Part shown: one piece after another, positions 4,539 through 10,328 of the stretch
How positions within the stretch are numbered: position 1 is the stretch's first letter
Layout: every line of letters begins with the position of its first letter
Assembly (NCBI GenBank): GCA_041859375.1
Contig: JBHEKP010000326.1
Span: forward strand, 1-10,328
Source of the DNA: JBHEKP01 sp041859375
GTDB taxonomy: Bacteria > Hydrogenedentota > Hydrogenedentia > Hydrogenedentales > CAITNO01
Reading direction: 5' to 3'
DNA length: 10,328 nt
Translations under genes and position numbers: made by a program
Notes under the pieces: generated by a model
What the model was told of the DNA's origin: nothing
The model's input: the letters and a program-made list of their open reading frames with translations, nothing else
Database searches by the model: none

Positions 4539-5573
4539 ATGGACGCGGAACCCATAGATTTGCGCAGCGACACGGTGACGCGGCCCTGCCCCGCCATGCG
4601 GCGGGCCATGGCCGACGCCAAGGTGGGCGACGACGTGCTCGGCGAGGACCCGACGGTCAACCGCCTCCAGGCGCGCGCGGCGGAGCTGCTGGGCAAGGAG
4701 GCGGCGCTGCTCCTGCCCACGGGCACCATGGCCAACCTGTGCGCGTTCCTGGCGCAGACCCGCCCGGGCGACAGCATCATCCTGAGCGCGGAGGCGCACC
4801 CCTTCCATTATGAGAGCGGCAACATCGCCATGGTGGCCGGGCTGCTGCCGCGTACCGTCGCCGACCCCTTCGGCAAAATCAGCGCGGAGCAGGTGGCGGC
4901 GGCGGCGGTGCGCACGGACGACGCCCACCACGCGAACAGCACCCTGGCCGCGATTGAGAACACGACCAACCGGGGCGGCGGCGCGTATTACCAGCACCAC
5001 GAAATCGAGGGGGTGGCGCGGGAGTGCCACGACCGGGGCATGCGCCTGCACTGCGACGGCGCGCGCCTGTTCAACGCGGCGGAGGCGTCCAACATGGAGC
5101 CGTGCTTCCTGGCGCGCCCCTGCGACACGGTCTGCTTCTGCCTGTCCAAGGGCCTGGGCGCGCCCGCGGGATCGCTGCTGGCGGGCGACGGGGAGACCAT
5201 CCGCCGGGCGCACCGCTTCCGGAAAATGCTGGGCGGCGGCATGCGCCAGGCGGGCGTGATCGCCGCGGCGGGCCTTTACGCGCTGGAGAACAACATCCCG
5301 GACATCGCCGAAGACCACCGCCGCGCGCGGGAATTCCGGCGCGCGCTGGAGGCGGAGGGCGTCCGCTTCGCCCTGCCCTCGCCCACCAACATCCTCTACA
5401 TCGAGACGGCGGACGCGGCGGCGGCAACGCGCGCGCTCCGCGAACGGGGCGTGCTGGCGGGGGCCGTGTCCCCCGGCCGCATCCGCGCCGTGTTCCACCG
5501 GGACATAGACGACGCCATGCTGGGCCGGGCGGTTGAGGCGTTCAAGGCGACGCTGGCGCCCCGGCAGGGCTGA
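4539..5573 (+). CDS. ltaE: Low-specificity L-threonine aldolase
   Basis: This PLP enzyme splits L-threonine or allo-threonine into glycine and acetaldehyde. The 344 residues match the usual family length (about 335-350). Landmarks: DLRSDTVTRP (7-16), GDDVLGEDPTVNRLQ (30-44), AHPFHYESG (86-94), HCDGARLFNA (171-180) with the Asp that contacts the PLP ring, and CLSKGLGAPAGSLL (201-214) with Lys204 as the Schiff-base lysine; KMLGGGMRQAG (229-239) follows. By alignment to E. coli LtaE, His87 and His130 take the place of its active-site histidines. The ATG follows the purH stop by seven bases with a weak AGCAGG site, so the start at 4539 is preferred to the frame opening inside purH. Its glycine product can feed purine and one-carbon metabolism, which fits a purH operon. 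Stereospecificity cannot be told from sequence. Confidence 0.93.
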   Translation: MDAEPIDLRSDTVTRPCPAMRRAMADAKVGDDVLGEDPTVNRLQARAAELLGKEAALLLPTGTMANLCAFLAQTRPGDSIILSAEAHPFHYESGNIAMVAGLLPRTVADPFGKISAEQVAAAAVRTDDAHHANSTLAAIENTTNRGGGAYYQHHEIEGVARECHDRGMRLHCDGARLFNAAEASNMEPCFLARPCDTVCFCLSKGLGAPAGSLLAGDGETIRRAHRFRKMLGGGMRQAGVIAAAGLYALENNIPDIAEDHRRAREFRRALEAEGVRFALPSPTNILYIETADAAAATRALRERGVLAGAVSPGRIRAVFHRDIDDAMLGRAVEAFKATLAPRQG

Positions 5574-5603
5574 GGATCGGCCCCACCACCACAGGACAAC
5601 ACC

Positions 5604-6392
5604 ATGACACCCCAGGATCAGAAAAACCAATCCCCCCCGAGGAACTTCCTCATCGACATGGACGGCGTGCTGGTGCGCGGGCGCACGGTGATACCGGGCG
5701 CGCAGCAGTTCGTTGACCGGCTGCGGAGCCGCAACGCGCGCTTCCTCATCGTGACCAACAACCCGCTCTACACCCCGGCGGATCTGGCGCACCGGCTGCG
5801 CATCACCGGGCTGGACATCGCGCCGGAGAACATCTTCACGTCGGCGATGGCCACGGCCCAGTTCCTGCACTGGCAGAAGCCGGGCGGCACCGCCTTTGTC
5901 ATCGGCGAGAGCGGCCTGACAAGCGCGCTCCACGAGGCGGGCCACATCATCACGGACCACCGCCCCGACTATGTGGTGCTGGGCGAGACCAGCTCCCTCA
6001 ACTTCGAGAACATCACGAAGGCGATACGGCTGGTGGCGGCGGGCGCGAAATTCATCGCCACCAACCCCGACGCGTCGGGCCCGACGGAGGACGGCATCGT
6101 CCCCGCGTGCGGCGCGATGGCCGCGCTGATTGAAAAGGCGACGGGCCGCGAGCCGCTGTTCATCGGCAAGCCCGCGCCGCTGATGATGCGCAGCGCCATG
6201 AACCACCTGGGCGTGCACTCGCAGAACACCGTGATGGTGGGCGACCGCATGGACACGGACATCATCGCCGGGCTCCAGGCGGGCATGGAGACCATCCTCG
6301 TGCTGAGCGGGGTCACCGCGCGGGCCGACCTGGTGCGCTACCCGTACCAGCCGACCTGCGTGTGCGACTCCGTGGCCGACATCACCGTGTAG
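5604..6392 (+). CDS. NagD-like HAD-superfamily (class IIA) phosphatase
   Basis: The 262-residue soluble protein has the HAD motifs in order: motif I FLIDMDGVL (15-23) with nucleophile Asp18 and Asp20, motif II TNN (51-53), motif III Lys189 in GKPAP (188-192), and motif IV GDRMDTDI (213-220) with Asp214 and Asp219. The IIA-type cap between motifs II and III contains NPDASGPTEDG (154-164), as in NagD and p-nitrophenylphosphatase-like enzymes. Members hydrolyse small phosphate esters such as UMP, AMP, phosphoglycolate or sugar phosphates; the substrate cannot be chosen here. ATG at 5604 has AGGA seven bases upstream and follows the aldolase gene by 30 bases. Nucleotide dephosphorylation would suit the purine neighbour, but this is inference. 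Confidence 0.88.
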   Translation: MTPQDQKNQSPPRNFLIDMDGVLVRGRTVIPGAQQFVDRLRSRNARFLIVTNNPLYTPADLAHRLRITGLDIAPENIFTSAMATAQFLHWQKPGGTAFVIGESGLTSALHEAGHIITDHRPDYVVLGETSSLNFENITKAIRLVAAGAKFIATNPDASGPTEDGIVPACGAMAALIEKATGREPLFIGKPAPLMMRSAMNHLGVHSQNTVMVGDRMDTDIIAGLQAGMETILVLSGVTARADLVRYPYQPTCVCDSVADITV

Positions 6393-6414
6393 GGGGCGCG
6401 CAGCGCAGCAGGCC

Positions 6415-7800
6415 ATGCGAATCCCCGTACTGTCAGGCTTTCAGGAGCTCGAAACGCCGCACCAAAGATTCCTGATCTTTGTGGCGTTCAACGTCGTGTC
6501 CTGGCAGAACATCGTCGGCCCGGCCATGGTGCTGCTGGCGCGCAAGATAGACATGCCCGAGGCCTTCGTGGGCATGCTGCTCTCCTTCCTCCCCTTCACG
6601 GCGCTGCTGCTGCTGGTGACCATGCCGCTGGTGACCCGCTTCGGGCCGAAGCGGGTGATGCTCTGGGCGTGGTTCTGGCGCAACGTCATCTGCTGCCTCG
6701 TGTTCGCGCTGCCCCTGGCGCTGGCCTTCGGCGGGAAGCGCGTCGCCTGGGCCGTGCTCATGACCGCCATCCTCGGCTTCTGCGTCATGCGCGCGCTCGG
6801 CTCAGGCGGCTGGCTCCCGTGGCTCCACGAGATCGTGGCGGAGGACAAGCGGTCCACCTATTTCAGCACGGAAACGGCGCTCACGCAGATCATCAACGTG
6901 GCCATCATGCTGGCGCAGGCGGTCCTGCTGAGCGGCGGCGACCCGAGCATCGCCCATTTCATGGCCATCTACGCCATCGGCATCTTCATGGGCTTCGCCA
7001 GCCTGGTGTCCATGGGGCGCATCCCCGGCGGCGAGTCCGTGCCCAGGGGAGTGTCCTTCCGGGAGGAGATGACCGCCTACATGGTGGCGGTGCGCGACCG
7101 CAACTTCCTCGCCTTCATGCTCGCCGCCTCCTTCGGCGTGTCCAGCATGGTCTGGCTGGGCGCGTCCAACGTGATGTACATGCGCGACGTGCTGCGCCTG
7201 CCCGACAGCGCCACCATGGCCTTCAACGCCGTGGCCAGCCTGGGCGTGCTATTCACCGTGGGCTCGTGGGGCCGCTTCACCGAGCACAGCGGCAGCGGCC
7301 GGGCCATGTTCAAGGCCCTCGTCGGCCATGCCTTCGCGTGCCTGCTGCTGCTGATCATGCCCGTTGACGCGGGCTGGCGCGGCGTGGGCGCGGCGACGGC
7401 CCTCACCCTCACCTCCGTCTTTTGCGCCGCATTCAACGTCGCGGCAAACCGGGCCATGCTGAACCAGGTGCCCTCGGAGCACCGCGTGGGCTACACGGCC
7501 GCCTGGACGGCGGCCACCTCCCTCGCGCTGGGGGTCACGCCCATTCTGGCGGGGGCAATCATCGGCGCCTTCGGCCTGTGGGGGTTCCGCATCTGCTTCA
7601 TCCTCTGCGTCACCACCGGCCTCGCGGGCGCGCTCGTCTCCCTGCGCGTGGTGCGCGACCACACCACCATCCCCCCCGCCATTACGGCCATGCTCAACCC
7701 CGCCATGCCCCTGCGCACCATGGCGCGCATCTTCTGGATCACCCTCGGACTCCACGAAAGCAACCGCCCGGGCAACGGAAACGGCCCCGCGCCGGAATAG
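6415..7800 (+). CDS. Major facilitator superfamily transporter
   Basis: The 461-residue protein has about twelve hydrophobic segments (roughly 20-42, 50-74, 82-106, 110-128, 152-173, 180-200, 230-251, 265-284, 300-316, 324-345, 360-383 and 386-411), with a central cytoplasmic loop near 201-229. RFGPKR at 75-80 after helix 2 is a degenerate MFS motif A. A conserved-looking stretch GGWLPWLHEIVAEDKRSTYFS (131-151) follows helix 4 and recalls uncharacterised MFS proteins with a W-x-x-W-L-x-x-I-V-P-E-D-x-R-x-x-Y-F pattern. The start follows the phosphatase stop by 22 bases and has AGCAGG close to ATG, the same weak site as the aldolase gene. Substrate is unknown. It is the last gene of the apparent operon, and the tail ends in a charged, Gly/Asn/Pro-rich stretch. 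Confidence 0.88.
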   Translation: MRIPVLSGFQELETPHQRFLIFVAFNVVSWQNIVGPAMVLLARKIDMPEAFVGMLLSFLPFTALLLLVTMPLVTRFGPKRVMLWAWFWRNVICCLVFALPLALAFGGKRVAWAVLMTAILGFCVMRALGSGGWLPWLHEIVAEDKRSTYFSTETALTQIINVAIMLAQAVLLSGGDPSIAHFMAIYAIGIFMGFASLVSMGRIPGGESVPRGVSFREEMTAYMVAVRDRNFLAFMLAASFGVSSMVWLGASNVMYMRDVLRLPDSATMAFNAVASLGVLFTVGSWGRFTEHSGSGRAMFKALVGHAFACLLLLIMPVDAGWRGVGAATALTLTSVFCAAFNVAANRAMLNQVPSEHRVGYTAAWTAATSLALGVTPILAGAIIGAFGLWGFRICFILCVTTGLAGALVSLRVVRDHTTIPPAITAMLNPAMPLRTMARIFWITLGLHESNRPGNGNGPAPE

Positions 7801-7875
7801 GCGCGCAACCCGGACCGCCCGTCCTGTCCTCCTTTGCCGTTTCCCCGTCGTTGATCTTGGCGGAATTGACGCGCC

Positions 7876-7898
7876 TCCGCCGGCAATTGGCGGATTTT
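7876..7898 (+). terminator. Possible intrinsic terminator after the purH operon
   Basis: TCCGCC and GGCGGA form a six-base-pair GC-rich stem around a seven-base loop, followed directly by TTTT. It lies 75 bases after the MFS stop. A second hairpin (CGCGCC/GGCGCG, 7788-7805) overlaps the MFS stop codon but has no T run. The T tract is short, so the call is tentative. Confidence 0.4.
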
Positions 7899-7944
7899 CA
7901 CGGGCGCGCCATGCCATGCCCCGGGCGACCGGGGAGGAGAGGAC

Positions 7945-9186
7945 ATGGAATTTTCACCACGGCCCCAAAAACCGGGCGCATACGGGGCAAGATTTCTTTT
8001 ACCGGTCATGGCGGCCTGCATTGCGCTTGCGGGCCTTGCCTTTCTGGTCACGAAAACGGAAACCGGGGAGTCCCGCAACACCGCAAACGCCAAAGAGGCC
8101 CCTCCCGCACCGGCACCACCTCCCCCGGAAACACCCCCCGCAACTGCGGCGGCCCTTTCCCCCCCTCCGGCGCCCGCAGAGGCGGGAGTGCCCAAAATCA
8201 CCCGAAGCCCCGCCGATTTCATGAAGCACCACGCCGGGACCCCAAGCACCGCCCAGGAGGAAAAACGGCGCATTGAGGAGGAGGCGGAACGGGGGGATCC
8301 CGTTGAACTGGCCGCCGGACTTGAATTCACCGATTTGTCCTTTCCCCATGTCCAAACAAAAAGAATGGTTTCGTCAACCTATCCAAATCCCCTGACCGAT
8401 CTTGAACTCGATCCGCGCATCGCCAAAATTCTCACGGCGGGGCTGGCCATGCGCGAAAACGACCCCGGTGGCCACCGTCTGCTGCTGGACACGCTGCGCG
8501 ACGGACTGCGACGCTACATCAACGATTTTCCGGACACCTCGCCCGATCAAAACACCTCATCCGTTCAAAATCCAAGGGCGGCGGTCGCGTGGCCCTATCT
8601 GCTCGCAAAACTGGGCGGTGATCCGGGGGACATCCTTCTCATCACCGGGGCGGAGGCGCGCATGCGGGAGGGGTTGGAGGAGCAAGTGCGGGTTTTGGCG
8701 GGGCAGGAGAGAAAACTCATGGCGGAGGGAAAGGGCGTCCGCTCCGTTGAAGGAATAGGCGAGATGGAGGCAAACGGCCACTATGCCATGGATTCGGAGT
8801 TCAGGCGGAGCCTGGCCTATGCCGCATCAACCTTTATGGACGGATACGCGGGGGATGCGGCGCTCCAGGCGGGACTGAGCGGGGGGGCAAAAGCCGTGCT
8901 GGAGGAGTATGCCCGTTACCAGGGCGAGCACCTGCAAAGGGTGGAGGCCACCGCCTCCATGATGGCGGACTGGGTGAGGGAAAATGAAAACACCATTGTC
9001 CCCCCGGAGGAACTGGAGAAGTTAAAGGGGGAACTGGAGTGGAGGGAACACAGCCTGCTCCCGCAAACACAGGTTGAATTCGACTTTCAGCAGATTGAAC
9101 GCCCGCCAATCGCCAGCAGGGAAATCATAGTCCTTGAATACGCCCGCGCATTCGCCGGGGCACTGGACGGCAAGGACGCTCCCTGA
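7945..9186 (+). CDS. Membrane-anchored protein with proline-rich linker, unknown function
   Basis: The 413-residue protein has a short basic N-terminus, one hydrophobic helix at about 16-36, a Pro/Ala-rich linker at about 51-80 and a soluble, mostly helical domain to the C-terminus. This is the build of an inner-membrane-anchored protein whose main domain lies in the periplasm. Charged helical stretches (about 97-113, 236-262 and 320-360) look amphipathic; no enzyme motif, cofactor site or known repeat is recognised. A GGAGGAG-type ribosome site precedes ATG 7945 closely. Codon use is a little less GC-biased than in the purH cluster. It stands apart from the operon (144-base gap with a possible terminator) and converges with the minus-strand gene at 9197, ten bases away. 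It is a clear gene by start, length and codon bias, but the family is not identified. Confidence 0.8.
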   Translation: MEFSPRPQKPGAYGARFLLPVMAACIALAGLAFLVTKTETGESRNTANAKEAPPAPAPPPPETPPATAAALSPPPAPAEAGVPKITRSPADFMKHHAGTPSTAQEEKRRIEEEAERGDPVELAAGLEFTDLSFPHVQTKRMVSSTYPNPLTDLELDPRIAKILTAGLAMRENDPGGHRLLLDTLRDGLRRYINDFPDTSPDQNTSSVQNPRAAVAWPYLLAKLGGDPGDILLITGAEARMREGLEEQVRVLAGQERKLMAEGKGVRSVEGIGEMEANGHYAMDSEFRRSLAYAASTFMDGYAGDAALQAGLSGGAKAVLEEYARYQGEHLQRVEATASMMADWVRENENTIVPPEELEKLKGELEWREHSLLPQTQVEFDFQQIERPPIASREIIVLEYARAFAGALDGKDAP

Positions 9187-9196
9187 ACCACGCCGC

Positions 9197-10328
9197 CTAC
9201 GGCATCACCAGGCGCGCGTCCATGCGGATGGCGCCGTTTTCATGGGCGGCAAGGAGGGAAACCTCCCCGATTTTTCCCGCCATGTCGACCCACGGCTGCG
9301 CCTTTGCGCTGAGCGAGTCGGGTGTCTCGTCCCGGACAAAGCCGAATTCGGCGAATTCGCGGCCCGCGTCCAGCGCGGCCTTCACCGCTTCGCCGGGACG
9401 GACTGACAGGTAAAGGTTGCCCTTTTCCGCGATAGCCGGCGCGGCGGGCGCGGCGAGCAGCGCCTTGAGCTCGGTGAGGCTGGTGCCCAGTGCCACGCCC
9501 TCGCCGTACACCGCAAAGGACGGCTCGATGGAGGGCCCGCCGACAAGGGGCACATGAATGACGCCGGCCTCCGCATCCACACGGGGCAGCAGGTCAATCT
9601 CGGGCGGCTCCACCGGCGGCGCGGGGGGCTGCTGAATCATGGCGGCAACCGGATCAACCCCGCCGTCAATGGTGGCGGTGAACACCGGCGCGGGCACCAT
9701 TTCGTTGACGTCCACCCCCTGCCATGCGACACGGAGGCCGCCGCCCGCGCTGTTGACCACGGCGCGGGCCAGCCCGGAAAGGGGCCCGTAGTCCCCCTCG
9801 GACGCGGCGTTTTCACCCGACAGCCACGCCCGCACCGGCGCGCCCTGCCCGTACAGGTCGGCGGCCAGGACCAGCGTCTCGGCCAGGGGCCTGCCGAAGT
9901 CGGCGGAAAGGGAAACCATGCCCGCGGGCGGTGTTTTCAGCGTCTGCGGGGAGGCTTTGGCGAGCAGCCCGTCCAGGGACTTCCGCATTGTTTCATCCGG
10001 CGTGCCGGACAGGGACGCGTCGATCCCCCCGGGGGTAAGGCGCAGGGAGAACTGGAGCCTGTCAAAAAAGAACGGCGCGGGTTCGATTTTTCCAAACACG
10101 TCGGCACCCGCCGCGCCCGCGCGCCACTCGCGCAGGCCCGCTTCGCTCAGGGCGTCCTTGTCCAGGGTGAGGGCGCGCACCAGCACGGACCGCGACCTGC
10201 TCAGCAGGAGCACCCGGCCGCGCACGGCGTAGTAAAGGCCCGCTTCAGGCACGGAGAAGAGGTTCAGGCCGCCCGCGTGGTCCCGCTCCACGGCCCGGTC
10301 CAGGCGCGCCAGTTTGGCGGCCAGGCAG
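9197..10328 (-). CDS. C-terminal part of a large protein of unknown function (5' end beyond window)
   Basis: The frame is open to the right edge, so the 376 residues seen are the C-terminal part; GTG at 10291 is an internal codon, not a likely start. The sequence alternates short beta-strand-like segments (GLYYAVRGRVLLLSRSRSVL near the visible N-terminus; GGIDASLSGTPDE; GVIHVPLVGGPSIEPSFAVYG) with Ala-rich helices, and has a Pro-rich linker (QQPPAPPVEPPE) around two thirds along. The style recalls DUF3352-like secreted or envelope proteins of unknown role, but that is only an impression. No catalytic motif or membrane segment is seen in this part. It ends RMDARLVMP and converges with the gene ending at 9186. 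Strong G/C third-position bias confirms coding. Confidence 0.75.
   Translation of the reverse strand, partial: CLAAKLARLDRAVERDHAGGLNLFSVPEAGLYYAVRGRVLLLSRSRSVLVRALTLDKDALSEAGLREWRAGAAGADVFGKIEPAPFFFDRLQFSLRLTPGGIDASLSGTPDETMRKSLDGLLAKASPQTLKTPPAGMVSLSADFGRPLAETLVLAADLYGQGAPVRAWLSGENAASEGDYGPLSGLARAVVNSAGGGLRVAWQGVDVNEMVPAPVFTATIDGGVDPVAAMIQQPPAPPVEPPEIDLLPRVDAEAGVIHVPLVGGPSIEPSFAVYGEGVALGTSLTELKALLAAPAAPAIAEKGNLYLSVRPGEAVKAALDAGREFAEFGFVRDETPDSLSAKAQPWVDMAGKIGEVSLLAAHENGAIRMDARLVMP

Noticed and set aside
4500..6416. A 638-codon antisense frame over the aldolase and phosphatase genes, and a 487-codon one at 3317-4780
   Set aside because: High G/C at third positions removes stops from the opposite strand; the translations are Arg/Ala/His-rich with no motifs, while the plus strand encodes clear enzymes.
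7788..7805. Hairpin overlapping the MFS stop codon as the terminator
   Set aside because: The stem is good (CGCGCC/GGCGCG) but no T run follows; the hairpin at 7876-7898 is the better candidate.
7422..8276. Plus-strand 284-codon frame spanning the end of the MFS gene and the following gap
   Set aside because: His/Arg/Pro-rich shadow of the MFS frame and of the gene starting at 7945, with no supporting start.
9341..9360. Two adjacent palindromes around GAATTC
   Set aside because: They lie inside a coding region and arise from the repeated codons of EFAEF; nothing suggests a binding site.

Overview
The window has two compositionally distinct parts. Roughly 1-3040 is AT-rich and every believable gene in it reads leftward (minus strand). 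From about 3050 to the right edge the DNA is GC-rich, with strong G/C third-position bias, clear Shine-Dalgarno sites and housekeeping-type genes. This is a free-living-type high-GC bacterium carrying a low-GC accessory island. The gene content and style would fit a PVC/Planctomycete- or Hydrogenedentota-like lineage, but no marker gene here settles the phylum, so that is only a guess.

Left region, read right to left in transcription order. A sigma70-like promoter (3095-3123, minus) precedes a cysteine-rich lipoprotein (2187-2891). Its TAA stop overlaps the ATG of a 55-codon ORF (TAATG). That ORF overlaps an anchored HEAT-repeat protein (1316-2038), followed by a small two-helix membrane protein (1016-1276), a four-helix membrane protein (408-860) and the start of another membrane protein running off the left edge (1-172). 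Related stretches lie between these genes: repeat A (three copies) and repeat B (two copies). Their differences fall mainly at third codon positions of one minus-strand frame, so they look like broken pieces of an older protein-coding gene. A fragment at 1182-1289 reads as an RHS/YD-type repeat (WTFDAWGRL). The layout resembles the downstream tail of an RHS/polymorphic-toxin locus, with orphan accessory or immunity-type genes separated by leftover pieces of the parent gene. That is an inference; no intact RHS gene or recognised toxin is present.

The junction (3036-3409) is a GC-rich gene-free stretch holding an inverted pair of REP-like hairpins whose stems differ by a compensatory base-pair change.

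Right region. Four plus-strand genes are packed with gaps of 7, 30 and 22 bases, as in one operon: a stand-alone AICAR formyltransferase (purH C-terminal domain only), a low-specificity L-threonine aldolase, a NagD-like HAD phosphatase and an MFS transporter. The aldolase makes glycine, a one-carbon and purine precursor, and the formyltransferase uses 10-formyl-tetrahydrofolate, so a one-carbon/purine link is reasonable. A possible terminator (7876-7898) separates this cluster from a membrane-anchored protein of unknown function (7945-9186). That gene converges, 10 bases apart, with a minus-strand gene entering from the right edge (9197-10328), also of unknown function.

No tRNA, rRNA, CRISPR array, transposase or integrase was seen.
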